A stretch of DNA of 64,000 bases from CAVUBL01 sp963739795 (GCA_963739795.1 CAVUBL010000008.1:248001-312000), one strand, 5' to 3'. Counted from the first letter of the stretch, positions 36,004-45,368 are shown. Translations and numbers: made by a program. Notes: generated from the sequence alone by a model not told the origin.

Positions 36004-36756
36004 ATGGGCACCCCGAATCGCGGCCGGGAGCCGCCGCCCGCGTTGCGGCGTCGCTTCGAGACCACGCAATGGACCCGGGTCCTGGCGCTGGGCGACGACG
36101 ACGACGCCCTCGCCCGCGAGGCCCTGGCGTCGCTCTGCCGGAGCTACTGGCCGCCGGTCTTCGCCTACGTCTGCGCCCGCGGCTTCGACCGCCAGAAGGC
36201 CGAGGACCTGACCCAGGGCTTCTTCACCCGCCTGATCGAGAAGGGCGTCTTGCGCCACGCACGCCGGGAGCGGGGCCGGTTTCGGTCGTTCCTGCTGGCG
36301 TCGCTCAAGCACTACCTGGCCAACGAGTGGCACCGGGAGCGAGCCCAGAAGAGGGGAGGAGGTCGGATACTGCTGCGGCTGGATCCCGAGGAGACGGCCC
36401 ATGCGCTGCCCCGGGAGCCGGCCACATGGAAGACGCCGGAGGATCTCTTCCTCAAACAGTGGGCCCTCACCGTCCTCGACCGCGTGATGAGTGTCCTCGG
36501 CCGCGAGATGGACCGCCGCGGCCAGGCGGAGCAGTTCGGACTCCTCAAGGGCCTGCTCACCGGTCCGGATGGCGGCCTGAGCTACAAGGAGGTGGCCGCC
36601 CGCCTGGAGATCACGGAAGGGGCCCTCAAGGTCCGGATCCACCGCCTGCGACGGCGTTTCGGCGAGCTGCTACGCGACGAGGTCGCCGAGGTGGTCCCGT
36701 CGCCGGACGAGGTGGAGGAGGAGCTCGCCGCCCTGCTCGAGGCGGTGGCGTCGTGA
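36004..36756 (+). CDS. ECF-like sigma factor, kinase-associated type
   Basis: The 250-residue protein opens with the hallmark RRRFETTQWTRVLALGDDDD of the ECF-like sigma group common in Acidobacteriota and Planctomycetes. Sigma-2 follows (KAEDLTQGFFTRLIEKGVL) and then sigma-4 (LSYKEVAARLEITEGALKVR, then IHRLRRRF). The start has GGAG at good spacing. Its TGA overlaps the GTG of the kinase gene. The pair probably forms a signalling unit in which the kinase modulates the sigma factor. Confidence 0.93.
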   Translation: MGTPNRGREPPPALRRRFETTQWTRVLALGDDDDALAREALASLCRSYWPPVFAYVCARGFDRQKAEDLTQGFFTRLIEKGVLRHARRERGRFRSFLLASLKHYLANEWHRERAQKRGGGRILLRLDPEETAHALPREPATWKTPEDLFLKQWALTVLDRVMSVLGREMDRRGQAEQFGLLKGLLTGPDGGLSYKEVAARLEITEGALKVRIHRLRRRFGELLRDEVAEVVPSPDEVEEELAALLEAVAS

Positions 36757-39623
36757 CGACGAGGGAGGGTTGGGTCACCTGCCCGCAGTGCGACCGCGCG
36801 TTTCACGAAGAGAGCTCCCCCGGCGGTCTCTGCCCCGCCTGCCTTCTCCGGCTGGGCCTCGAGGACGATCCCCCCGGGCCGCCCGCCGGCTCGCCGACGA
36901 GCGAGGCCACCGCCCCGCCGCCATCTCCCGACACCGACAGCGATCTCGGATCTCCCGCGCGCATCGGGTCCTACGAGATCGTCCGCCCCCTCGGCGAGGG
37001 GGGCATGGGGATCGTGTACCTGGCCGAGCAGCGAGAGCCCCTGCGCCGGCCGGTGGCGATCAAGGTGATCAAGCTGGGCATGGACACCCGCGAGGTGGTG
37101 GCCCGGTTCGAGAGCGAGCGCCAGATGCTGGCGATGATGAGCCACCCCTTCATCGCCAAGGTCTTCGAGGCGGGCTCCACGGAGCGCGGGCGCCCGTACT
37201 TCGTCATGGAGTACGTCGACGGCGCCCGCATCACCGAGTACTGCGACCGGGAGCGCCTGACGGTCCGCCAGCGGCTCGAGCTCTTCCTCCAGGTCGCGAG
37301 TGCCGTCCAGCACGCCCACCAGAAGGGGATCATCCACCGGGACCTCAAGCCCTCCAACGTGCTGGTCGAGATCCAGGACGGCGAGGCGACGCCCAAGGTC
37401 ATCGACTTCGGAGTGGCCAAGGCCACCGGCCCCGGCCTGCCGGAGCGGACCCTCCTGACCCGCCGCGGAGCGTGGCTCGGCACGCCGGCCTACATGAGTC
37501 CCGAGGCGGCCGGCTCGGCCGCCCTCGATGCGGATTCGCGGACCGACATCTACGCCCTCGGCGTGCTCCTCTACGAGCTCCTCGGCGGCTGCCTGCCCTT
37601 CGACCCGGACCGCCTCCTCCGGGCTGGCGACGGCGAGCTGCGGCGCATCCTCCGGGAGGAAGAGCCCCCGCCGCCGAGCCAGCGGTCGAGTGCCCTCGAC
37701 GCAGATGGGGCCGAGGAGATCGCCGCGCGGCGGGGTACCGACGCGGCCACCCTCCGCAAGCGCCTCCGGGGCGACCTCGACTGGATCGTGATGCGGGCGA
37801 TGGAGAAGGACCGCGCCCGGCGCTACGCCTCCGCCTCCGAGCTCGCCGCCGACGTTCAGCGCCACCTCGACGGCCGGCCGGTCGCCGCCGGTCCGCCGAG
37901 CGCCGCCTACCGGCTGGGCAAGCTGGTCCGCCGGCACCGCCTGGCGGTGGCCGCGGCGGCGGCCGTCGTCCTCACGCTCCTGCTGGGCATCGTCGGCACC
38001 ACCCTCGGCCTCCTCCAGGCGCGCGCCGCCGAGCGGGCGGCCCGGCAAGAAGCGCGCACCGCCCAGGAGGTCTCGGACTTCCTGGTCGGCCTGTTCCAGG
38101 TATCCGATCCGGGCGAGGCCCGCGGCAACACGATCACGGCCAGGGAGATCCTCGACCGAGGAGCCGAGAGGATCCGGAAAGAGCTCGCCCAGGAGCCGGG
38201 GGTGCGGGCCCGCCTGCTCGGCACCATGGGGACCGTCTACCGCAAGCTCGGGCTCTACGACGACGCGGCGCCGCTGCTCGAGGAGTCGCTGCGGGTCGAG
38301 GAGAGCCGGCCCGGGGTCGAGACCGCCGAGCTCGCCGGCGCCTTGCGGGACCTGGGGACCCTGGAGGTCGAGCGAGGGAAGTTCGACCGCGGGCGGCAGC
38401 ACCTGGAGCGTGCCCTGGCGATCCTCGAGGAGTCGCCCGGGTCCGACCCGGGCGCCCGGGCCCAGACCTTGAAGGAGCTCGCGGTGCTCGACTACCGCGA
38501 GGGCGACCTGGACCGCGCCGAGCCCCTCTACCGCCAGTCTCTGGAGCTCGCCCGCCGGGCGCTGGGGCCCGAGGATCCCCTGGTCGCCTGGGACCTGAAC
38601 GACCTGGGCAACATCGCCCGGGACCGGGAGAACTACCCCGAGGCCGAGAACCTGCTTCGGCAGTCGATGGCGATCCACGAGAAGCTCTACGGCCCGGTCC
38701 ACCCGTACGTCGCCAACAACCTCAACAACCTGGCCAACGCCTACCACACCCAGGGCGACTACGAGCGCGCCCTGCCGTTGCGCCGGCGCGCCCAGGCGAT
38801 CTACGAGAAGGTCCTCGGACCGGATCATCCCCTGGTCGAGATCGGCCTCACCAACCTCGCCGTGCTGTATCAAGACCTGGGGCACTACGAGCAGGCGGAA
38901 AGGCTCTACCGGCAGACCCTCGCGGCGCGCGAGAAGGTGCTGGGACCGGACCATCCCCAGGTGGCGGTGAGCCTCTACCACCTCGCCTCCTCGTACCTGG
39001 ATGAGGGCCGCTACGAGCAGGCCGAGCCCCTTTACGAGCGGGCGCTGGCGGTGGGGGAAAAGGCCCTGGGGCCGGAGAGCTCCACCGTGGGAGTCATCCT
39101 CGGGAGCTTCGCCGGCCTCTACCGCGCGACGGGCGACGAGACCCGCTCCGAGGCGCTCCTGCGTCGTGCCCTGGCGATCCTCGAGACGAACCTCCGTCCC
39201 GGGCACTCGCGGATCTCGGCGGCCCGGGAGGCTCTCGCCGAGCTGTGCGCGCGCCAGGGGCGCTTCGAGGAGGCGGAGGCCCTCTTCCGGCAGGCCCTCG
39301 CCACGCAGCGAGACCTCCACGCCCGCGATCCCGAGAGCCGCCGGTGGCGGGCCGACCTGGCGGCGGGCCTCGTGGGCCTGGGCGAGCTCCGGGAGGCGCA
39401 GGGCGAGTCGGGGCCGGCGCGCGAGGCCTGGCAGGAAGCGGCCGAGCTCATGGCGCCGGTCGTCGCCGCCTCCGACGCGCCCGGATTCCTCCGGGTCGAG
39501 GCCCTGGCTCTCCTCCACCTCCGGCGGGCGGAGGAGGCGCGGCCGGTGGTCGAGAAGCTCCTGGCAACCGGCCGGCGCGATCCGGACCTCGAGCGGCTCG
39601 CCCGGCGCGAGGACGTCGTCTGA
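36753..39623 (+). CDS. Transmembrane Ser/Thr protein kinase with TPR repeats
   Basis: The 956-residue protein starts at GTG (GTGA overlap). It has a zinc-ribbon-like N-terminus (CPQC at 10-13, CPAC at 27-30) and a Hanks kinase domain from about residue 74: GEGGMGIVYLAEQ, catalytic Lys in VAIKVIKLG, IHRDLKPSNVLVE, VIDFGVAKA, GTPAYMSPEAAG. A membrane helix near 395-420 (LAVAAAAAVVLTLLLGIVGT) is followed by about ten tetratricopeptide repeats outside (such as YERALPLRRRAQAIYEKVLG). It probably senses an envelope signal through the TPRs and phosphorylates partners, including perhaps the sigma factor. Confidence 0.94.
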   Translation: MTTREGWVTCPQCDRAFHEESSPGGLCPACLLRLGLEDDPPGPPAGSPTSEATAPPPSPDTDSDLGSPARIGSYEIVRPLGEGGMGIVYLAEQREPLRRPVAIKVIKLGMDTREVVARFESERQMLAMMSHPFIAKVFEAGSTERGRPYFVMEYVDGARITEYCDRERLTVRQRLELFLQVASAVQHAHQKGIIHRDLKPSNVLVEIQDGEATPKVIDFGVAKATGPGLPERTLLTRRGAWLGTPAYMSPEAAGSAALDADSRTDIYALGVLLYELLGGCLPFDPDRLLRAGDGELRRILREEEPPPPSQRSSALDADGAEEIAARRGTDAATLRKRLRGDLDWIVMRAMEKDRARRYASASELAADVQRHLDGRPVAAGPPSAAYRLGKLVRRHRLAVAAAAAVVLTLLLGIVGTTLGLLQARAAERAARQEARTAQEVSDFLVGLFQVSDPGEARGNTITAREILDRGAERIRKELAQEPGVRARLLGTMGTVYRKLGLYDDAAPLLEESLRVEESRPGVETAELAGALRDLGTLEVERGKFDRGRQHLERALAILEESPGSDPGARAQTLKELAVLDYREGDLDRAEPLYRQSLELARRALGPEDPLVAWDLNDLGNIARDRENYPEAENLLRQSMAIHEKLYGPVHPYVANNLNNLANAYHTQGDYERALPLRRRAQAIYEKVLGPDHPLVEIGLTNLAVLYQDLGHYEQAERLYRQTLAAREKVLGPDHPQVAVSLYHLASSYLDEGRYEQAEPLYERALAVGEKALGPESSTVGVILGSFAGLYRATGDETRSEALLRRALAILETNLRPGHSRISAAREALAELCARQGRFEEAEALFRQALATQRDLHARDPESRRWRADLAAGLVGLGELREAQGESGPAREAWQEAAELMAPVVAASDAPGFLRVEALALLHLRRAEEARPVVEKLLATGRRDPDLERLARREDVV

Positions 39624-39696
39624 AGCGCCTCGGGAGTCCGCCCGGCCGAACACGGCTACGTCATGGCGGAGTAGGGATTGCCGCCGCGGCCCGCGG

Positions 39697-39702
39697 TATA
39701 GT
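39697..39702 (+). promoter_or_regulatory. -10-like TATAGT upstream of the BNR protein gene
   Basis: TATAGT in GCGGTATAGTCCG lies 108 bp before the ATG at 39810, leaving room for a long 5' leader. No clear -35 is seen. Confidence 0.3.
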
Positions 39703-39809
39703 CCGAAGACGCCGTGCACATCTTTGCGCACCCCCATCGCCCGCCGGCCTCGAGGCCGCTGCGGCGGGGGAGAGGTGCGCCCGGCGCACTTTCTCCAGGA
39801 GGCTTTTCG

Positions 39810-42800
39810 ATGAGATCGTTCCGCTCCGCCGCTTCCGCCGCACGCACCCTCTCCCGGCTCCTCGCCCTCGCGCTCGGCGCCGCCTTCCTCGTGCCCGCCC
39901 TGGCCGGCGCGGCCACGGTGTCGACCCCGCTCTCGATCCAGGACCTCGCGAGCCAGCTCCAGTGGCGCTCGGTCGGTCCCTACGTGGGCGGGCGCGTGGT
40001 GGCGGTCACCGGGGTGCCGGGCGAGTCGAACCTCTTCTACATGGGGAGCGTCGACGGCGGCGTCTGGAAGAGCACGGACTACGGCATTCGCTGGGAGAAC
40101 ATCAGCGACGGCTGGCCGAGCGCCAGCGACAGCATCGGTGCCCTGGCGGTCGCGCCATCGGACCCGAAGGTGATCTACGCCGGCACCGGCGAGAGCGACA
40201 TCCGCGGCGACATGATCACCGGCGACGGGGTGTTCAAGAGCACCGACGGCGGCAAGACGTGGACCTACGCCGGCCTGCGGGAGACCCACACGACCATGGG
40301 CCTCATCGTCGACCCGAAGGACCCGGACGTGGTCTACGCGGCCTCCATGGGTCACGTCTTTGTGCCGGGCGAGCATCGGGGGGTGTTCAAGAGCACCGAC
40401 GGCGGCAAGACCTGGCAGAAAGTGCTCTTCGTCGACGAGAAGACCGGGGTGGTCGACTTGGTGATGGACCCGGCGAATCCGCAGGTGCTCTACGCGGCGG
40501 CCTGGCAGGCCTACCGCACGCCCTGGCGCCTCGAGAGCGGCGGGCCGGGGAGCGGCATCTACCAGACCACCGACGGCGGGACCCACTGGACGAACCTCTC
40601 CAGCCGGCCGGGACTGCCCGCCGGGCCCCTGGGCAAGATCGGCCTCGCCGTCGCCGCCAGCCGTCCGAACGTCGTCTACGCCGCCATCCAGGCCAAGGAC
40701 GGTGGCCTCTTCCGGTCCGACGACGCGGGCCAGACCTGGAAGCGCGTCAACGCCGAGTGGAAGCTGCGCCAGCGGGCCTTCTACTACACCGCCGTGTTTG
40801 TGGACCCCAAGGACCCCGACACGGTCTACATGCCGGAGGTGGGGGCGCTCTTCGTCTCCCACGACGGTGGTAAGTCCTTCAAGAAGCTCCACACGCCCCA
40901 CGGCGACAACCACATCGTCTGGATCGACCCCGGGAACACTCAGATCCTGCTCGAGGGCAACGACGGCGGGGCGACCGTCTCCACCGACGGCGGCGAGACC
41001 TGGAGCAGCGAGCACAACCAGCCCACGGGTCAGTTCTACAAGGTGAACCTCGACCACCGGTTCCCGTTCCACATCTACGGCGCCCAGCAGGACGAGGGCT
41101 CGACCGAAGGGCCCAGCGCCAGCGCGGAGAAGCGGATCGGCCTCGGCGCCTGGAAGCCCGCCGCCTACGGGGAGAGCACGTTCGTGGTGCCCGAGCCGGG
41201 CAACCCGCAAGTCACCTACGGCAGCGGCTACTTCAGCATCTTCCTGAAGCACGACGCGGCGACGGGGCAGTACCAGAGCGTCAGCCCGTGGCCCCACTAC
41301 CAGGAGGGCGCTTCGGCGGGGGAGCTCAAGTACCGCTTCGCCTGGACGCACCCGATCCTCTTCTCGCCGACCGACCCGAACGAGCTCCTCGTGGGCTCGC
41401 AGTACGTCATGAAGAGCACCGACCACGGGCAGACCTGGGCGACGATCAGCCCCGACCTCACGCGCAACGTGGCCGAGACCGAGGCGCCGACGGGCGGGCC
41501 GATCGATCTCGACCAGTCGGGCGCGGAGATCTATCCCAACGTGTCGGCCCTCGCCGTCTCGCCCCTCGACGGGCAGGTGATCTGGGCCGGCTCGAGCGAC
41601 GGCCTGGTGCACGTGACCACGGACGGCGGCGCGAGCTGGCAGGCGGTGACGCCGCCGGACCTGCCCCAGGAGGCGGACGTCCAGGCGATCGAGCCCTCCC
41701 ACGTGGCCAAGGGCACGGCGTACCTCGCCGCCAGCCGCTACATGTGGGACGACTTCGCGCCCTACGTGTACGAGACGACGGACTTTGGCGCGACCTGGAC
41801 GGCGATCACCGAGGGCTTGCCGGCCGACCAGTACGTCCTCGCGCTGCGCCAGGACCCGGACGATGCGCAGCTCCTCTTCGCGGGCACCAAGAACACGGTG
41901 TTCGCGAGCTTCGACGGCGGCGGGCACTGGCAGCCGCTGACCCTCAACCTCCCCCACGCCCAGGTGCGCGACGTAGCCATCGACACGCGCCAGGGCGACG
42001 TCGTCGTGGCCACCCACGGCCGCGCCTTCTGGGTGCTCGACGACCTCCACCTGCTCGAGCAGCTCACCAAGCGGCCCGCGGTCGAGGCGGACGCCGCCGC
42101 CCTCTTCGCGCCCCAGCGGGCCTGGCTGAGCCCGGCCTATGGAACGCCCGGCAGTCCCCGCCGGACAGAGGGCGCGGGAAAGAACCCGCCGTTCGGAGCG
42201 ACGGTCTACTTCCACGTCCCAGAGGACTACGACGGCACGACGCCGGCGACTCTGCGCTTCCTCGATGCCGGCGGACTGCTGATCCGCAGCTTCGACCTGC
42301 ACATGAAGCCAGAGGAGAAGAAGGGTGAGGAGCCGGATCTGAGCGAGATGGGGCCGGCGGAGCGCAAGGTCGCCGCCGAACGGAAACGCACCGCTATCGA
42401 GCCGGGCATGAACCGCTTCCAGTGGGACCTGCGGTACCCGGACGCGACGGAGGTCGAGGGCTTCTACGTGCCCATCGCCGCGGGCGGTCTGGAGGACGAG
42501 GTGAGCGGCCCGGTCACCACTCCCGGCACCTATCGCGTGGAGCTCGTCTACGGCGGCCAGACGTCCACGCAGACGTTCCAGGTGACCCTCGATCCGGGGG
42601 TCCAGAGCAGCCCCGAGGACCTCGCCGCCCGGCTCGAGCTAGAGCTCAAGATCCACCGCTCCCTCGACGCCCTGGACAAGGCGATCAACCAGGCCCTCGA
42701 TGCCCGGAGCGGGCTCGAGAAGGTGGCCGCCGGCCACGGGCGCCGCGCCCGCCGGGCCGCCGAGGCGATCGCCGCCCTCGACGAGGTCATCGGCCGCCTC

Positions 42801-43010
42801 GTCCAGCTCGACGTCCATTCGAGCGAGGGCCCGCTGCTCCACGAGAGCAAGCTGCGGAGCCACCTGGCGTACCTCCAGGCCGACGTGGAGCTCGCCTACG
42901 TCCGGCCCACGAAGGCCCAGCAGGCCGTCTTCGAGAAGCTCGACGGCGACGCCCAGGCGGGGGAGCAGGAGCTCCTGACCGCCATCGCGGCCGCCCGGAC
43001 GATGCTGTGA
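39810..43010 (+). CDS. Secreted BNR/Asp-box beta-propeller protein (VPS10/sortilin-like)
   Basis: The 1066-residue protein has a signal peptide (LLALALGAAFLVPALAGAA) and about a dozen Asp-box motifs such as KSTDGGKTWTY, RSDDAGQTWKRV and VSTDGGETW, which build one or two ten-bladed propellers. A C-terminal helical segment (ELELKIHRSLDALDKAINQA) follows. The opening LQWRSVGPYVGGRVVAVTGV is typical of the exo-glycosidase-like family annotated as glycosyl hydrolase BNR or sortilin-like. Catalytic function is unproven. AGGAGG precedes the ATG, which I chose over an in-frame upstream start. Confidence 0.9.
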   Translation: MRSFRSAASAARTLSRLLALALGAAFLVPALAGAATVSTPLSIQDLASQLQWRSVGPYVGGRVVAVTGVPGESNLFYMGSVDGGVWKSTDYGIRWENISDGWPSASDSIGALAVAPSDPKVIYAGTGESDIRGDMITGDGVFKSTDGGKTWTYAGLRETHTTMGLIVDPKDPDVVYAASMGHVFVPGEHRGVFKSTDGGKTWQKVLFVDEKTGVVDLVMDPANPQVLYAAAWQAYRTPWRLESGGPGSGIYQTTDGGTHWTNLSSRPGLPAGPLGKIGLAVAASRPNVVYAAIQAKDGGLFRSDDAGQTWKRVNAEWKLRQRAFYYTAVFVDPKDPDTVYMPEVGALFVSHDGGKSFKKLHTPHGDNHIVWIDPGNTQILLEGNDGGATVSTDGGETWSSEHNQPTGQFYKVNLDHRFPFHIYGAQQDEGSTEGPSASAEKRIGLGAWKPAAYGESTFVVPEPGNPQVTYGSGYFSIFLKHDAATGQYQSVSPWPHYQEGASAGELKYRFAWTHPILFSPTDPNELLVGSQYVMKSTDHGQTWATISPDLTRNVAETEAPTGGPIDLDQSGAEIYPNVSALAVSPLDGQVIWAGSSDGLVHVTTDGGASWQAVTPPDLPQEADVQAIEPSHVAKGTAYLAASRYMWDDFAPYVYETTDFGATWTAITEGLPADQYVLALRQDPDDAQLLFAGTKNTVFASFDGGGHWQPLTLNLPHAQVRDVAIDTRQGDVVVATHGRAFWVLDDLHLLEQLTKRPAVEADAAALFAPQRAWLSPAYGTPGSPRRTEGAGKNPPFGATVYFHVPEDYDGTTPATLRFLDAGGLLIRSFDLHMKPEEKKGEEPDLSEMGPAERKVAAERKRTAIEPGMNRFQWDLRYPDATEVEGFYVPIAAGGLEDEVSGPVTTPGTYRVELVYGGQTSTQTFQVTLDPGVQSSPEDLAARLELELKIHRSLDALDKAINQALDARSGLEKVAAGHGRRARRAAEAIAALDEVIGRLVQLDVHSSEGPLLHESKLRSHLAYLQADVELAYVRPTKAQQAVFEKLDGDAQAGEQELLTAIAAARTML

Positions 43011-43087
43011 GGTGGGGCGGACATCTCCTCCGGCTCCGGTGACGAGCCGGTCTGGAGGGGGTGCCGGGTACCTATTCGGAGTCAGAG

Positions 43088-43109
43088 CCCCTGCGGGCGC
43101 CTGCAGGGG
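43088..43109. terminator. 7-bp perfect hairpin upstream of the isochorismatase gene
   Basis: CCCCTGC (43088-43094) pairs with GCAGGGG (43103-43109) across an 8-nt loop, between the BNR gene stop (43010) and the next start (43127). It may end the BNR transcript or act as a leader structure. There is no U-tract. Confidence 0.4.
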
Positions 43110-43126
43110 ACCGAAGGGAGTCGGTG

Positions 43127-43639
43127 GTGAAGACGGCATTGCTTGTGATCGACGTACAGACGAGCCTCATCGCCGAAGGGGCGTGGGAGGCGAGCGCGAT
43201 CCTGGGTCGCATCGGGGTGCTCATCGCGTCCGCACGGTCGGCGGCCGTCCCCGTGGTCTTCGTCGTCGATCGCCGTGTCGGGCCCGACGGCTCGATCCAC
43301 GAGGCGCTCGAGGTGCGCGACGGCGATCCGATCGTCGAGAAGAGCTACAGCGATTCGTTCTTGGACACCGGGCTGGATGATCTTCTGCGCAGTGAGGGCG
43401 TAGGACGCCTGGTCGTCGTCGGACTACAGACGGACTACTGCGTCGACACGACCTGCCGGCGGGCGGCCTCGTTGGGCTACGAAGTCGTCCTGGTCTCCGA
43501 TGCGCACACGACGTTCGATCACGAGCACCTCACGGCTCCGCAGATCATCGCCCACCACAACAGGATTCTCCGAGACTTCCCGGCGGCGTCGGGGCGCGTT
43601 CGCGTCATGCCCTCATCCGACGTCCGTCTCGGGCGCTAG
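43127..43639 (+). CDS. Isochorismatase-family cysteine hydrolase
   Basis: The 170-residue alpha/beta hydrolase has the expected triad: Asp in ALLVIDVQTSL, Lys in IVEKSYSDSFLDT, and Cys in VVVGLQTDYCVDTTCRRA. It resembles nicotinamidase or isochorismatase-like amidases; the substrate is unknown. Two consecutive GTG codons (43124, 43127) follow AAGGGAG; I chose the second. The stop TAG is formed by the CTAG left end of E1 copy 3, so the native C-terminus may differ. Confidence 0.88.
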   Translation: MKTALLVIDVQTSLIAEGAWEASAILGRIGVLIASARSAAVPVVFVVDRRVGPDGSIHEALEVRDGDPIVEKSYSDSFLDTGLDDLLRSEGVGRLVVVGLQTDYCVDTTCRRAASLGYEVVLVSDAHTTFDHEHLTAPQIIAHHNRILRDFPAASGRVRVMPSSDVRLGR

Positions 43640-43914
43640 GAGTCTGCGCGGCAGAAACGCGCGGTCGCGTTGCGAGCGCCGTGGGGTCGGATACGAGGCA
43701 CCGCGACGCAGGCGATGCCGAGCCATCGTCGAGGAGCGGGAACGAAGTTGACGACCCCACGCCGGCGCAACCCTTCGGGCGCAAGGGGGTTACGGGGCGT
43801 CTCCTGCGTTGCTCGTCGTCCACGATGTCCCCGCATCGACTCCTCCTCGCGCCTTGGATCCACCCCGCAAGACCCTTGCGCGCGACTACGTATTTCTGCC
43901 GCGCAGACTCCTAG
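43636..43914 (+). mobile_element. Foldback element E1, copy 3 (MITE-like, 279 bp)
   Basis: The element has the same length, orientation and CTAG-bounded ends. It is the most diverged of the four, with substitutions such as GTTGACGACC in place of GTAGACGGCC but no net length change. Its left CTAG provides the stop codon of the isochorismatase-like gene. Confidence 0.88.
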
Positions 43915-43971
43915 GTCGAGGCACGGGCTCGACCTACCGGCGCTCGTTGTGCACGGGCGCCCGCAAAGCTC

Positions 43972-44385
43972 TCAGTCGTCCCCGAGGGACTCCCACTCCC
44001 GGTCGGGCTCGTCCTCCAGCTCGGACAGGAGCTCGCGGGCCGCTTCGGCGTCGTCGTCGTGAACGAGGATCGTCGCGGGCCCCACGACCGGGTTGAAGCC
44101 GGCGCCGAGGCGGCCGAGGGCGAAGATGTCCTGGAGGGCGTCGCCGGTCGTCTCGTACTCGATCTCCGCGCTGGCCAGGAGCGACCTGGCGATCGCGAGG
44201 AGGGCGGGGTTGCCGGTCTCGAGGACCGGGACCAGGGTGTAGGCCGGGGGGCGGGGCGTGCCCGGAGGCGGCAGGGACGATGCGGGGACGAGGGGCACCT
44301 CGCAGTCCGGGCACTCGGTGATGCCGGGCCGGAACTCGCCGTCGCACACCGGGCAGCGCATGATCTCGAGAAACTCGTCGTCCAT
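43972..44385 (-). CDS. Zinc-ribbon plus DUF2007-type protein
   Basis: A 137-residue protein. The N-terminal zinc ribbon has CPVC and CPDC pairs (MRCPVCDGEFRPGITECPDC). After a proline-rich linker comes a DUF2007 (putative signal-transducing) domain (LLASAEIEYETTGDALQDIF, VVGPATILVHDDDAEAAREL). The ATG at 44385 has GGAGGGAG upstream and beats the longer in-frame start. A TATAAT-containing stretch lies at 44419-44424. The role is unknown. Confidence 0.85.
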   Translation of the reverse strand: MDDEFLEIMRCPVCDGEFRPGITECPDCEVPLVPASSLPPPGTPRPPAYTLVPVLETGNPALLAIARSLLASAEIEYETTGDALQDIFALGRLGAGFNPVVGPATILVHDDDAEAARELLSELEDEPDREWESLGDD

Positions 44386-44677
44386 CGCGGCTCCCTCCAC
44401 GTTCAGGCGGTGCAACGGTATAATGCGCGAGCATACTGGAAGAGGCCAGGGACGGGCGAGCGCCATCGAGAAACCTCGAGGGGGCTGGTGGCTCCGCCGC
44501 AGGGCGGGCCGGGGGCCTCTCCCGTCGGGGAACGGCGCTCGCTGGTCGGACGATGGGGCGAAGGCGCGCGCCTACTAGTCTCGCTTTCGCCTGTCGACTC
44601 GCGCTGCCTGCGAAGCGTAGAACCGCCAGATACCGCAGTAAGCTACGCGCACGTCTCGAAGCACTCCGGAGGATCAG

Positions 44678-45064
44678 ATGAAGAGAGTCACTGGCATCGG
44701 CGGAATCTTCTTCCAGGCGAAGGACCCCGTTGCCCTGAGGGCTTGGTACCAGAAGCACTTGGGGATCGACGTGCAGGAATGGGGGGGTACCGCCTTCACC
44801 TGGACAGATGGTGATGGAAACCCCACCCTGGGCTCCACCGTGTGGTCGATCGGTTCGGCCGGCGGAGAGGGCTTCGCTCCGAGCACGTCGACGTTCATGA
44901 TCAACTATCGAGTCGAAGACTTGGCGGCCATACTCCAAGCGCTTCGGGAGGAAGGCTGTGACGTCCTCGAGAAGACCGACGACTCCGAGTTCGGAAAGTT
45001 CGGCTGGGTCATGGACCCCGAGGGCAACAAGGTCGAGCTCTGGCAGCCGCCCGAAGGTCAATGA
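44678..45064 (+). CDS. VOC-family (glyoxalase/bleomycin-resistance fold) protein
   Basis: The 128-residue single-domain protein has GGIFFQAKDPVALRAWYQKH, then HLGIDVQEWGG, FMINYRVEDLAAILQALREE and the C-terminal FGWVMDPEGNKVELWQPPEG with the metal-ligand Glu of VELW. GGAGGA precedes the ATG. Sixteen bases after its stop lies E2 copy A, and beyond that the tail of another VOC gene. The substrate is unknown. Confidence 0.88.
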   Translation: MKRVTGIGGIFFQAKDPVALRAWYQKHLGIDVQEWGGTAFTWTDGDGNPTLGSTVWSIGSAGGEGFAPSTSTFMINYRVEDLAAILQALREEGCDVLEKTDDSEFGKFGWVMDPEGNKVELWQPPEGQ

Positions 45065-45079
45065 AACCGGGCCTCTGAG

Positions 45080-45232
45080 GCTTGTGAATGAACCCCCGAC
45101 CTACTGCGGCCGTCCCCGCATCACCCCTCGCGGCGTTGCGCCTCCTCGACGTAGGCCCCGCTACGCCTGCGTCGGCGCGCCTTGCGACCGGCGCGCGGGT
45201 ACGCCCTCGCGACAGCCGGAGATTCATTCACA
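45080..45232 (+). mobile_element. Foldback element E2, copy A (153 bp)
   Basis: It begins GCTTGTGAATGAAC and ends GATTCATTCACA. The arms are an imperfect full-length inverted repeat (CCCGC..CTCGC versus its complement), so the transcript would fold into one long hairpin. It has the same length as copy B from matching first to last base. Its outermost right bases are degraded (CACACCC where copy B has CACAAGC). Confidence 0.8.
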
Positions 45233-45274
45233 CCCGAGGGCAACCCGGTCCAGTTCCATCAGCTCGAGGCGTGA
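45233..45274 (+). pseudogene. Orphaned C-terminus of a VOC-family gene
   Basis: Read from 45233 the sequence encodes PEGNPVQFHQLEA and a stop. This matches the conserved C-terminal strand of VOC proteins (DPEGNxVExxQ, as in the intact neighbour) but is not part of that neighbour. It begins exactly where E2 copy A ends, so insertion or recombination at the element appears to have removed the rest of the gene. Confidence 0.6.
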
Positions 45275-45368
45275 AAGCGCGAGTCCAGGAGGCACTCGTG
45301 AACCGAGGGAGGCGGTACAGCTCAACTCGTGGGTGGCGGTAGACCAACAGAGCCGAGGAGTCTCAACC

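Noticed and set aside
36582..42302. A 1906-codon open frame on the minus strand
   Set aside because: It is antisense to the kinase and BNR genes, whose motifs are clear. Its translation is a low-complexity mix of Val/Gly/Arg/Leu typical of shadow frames in GC-rich DNA.
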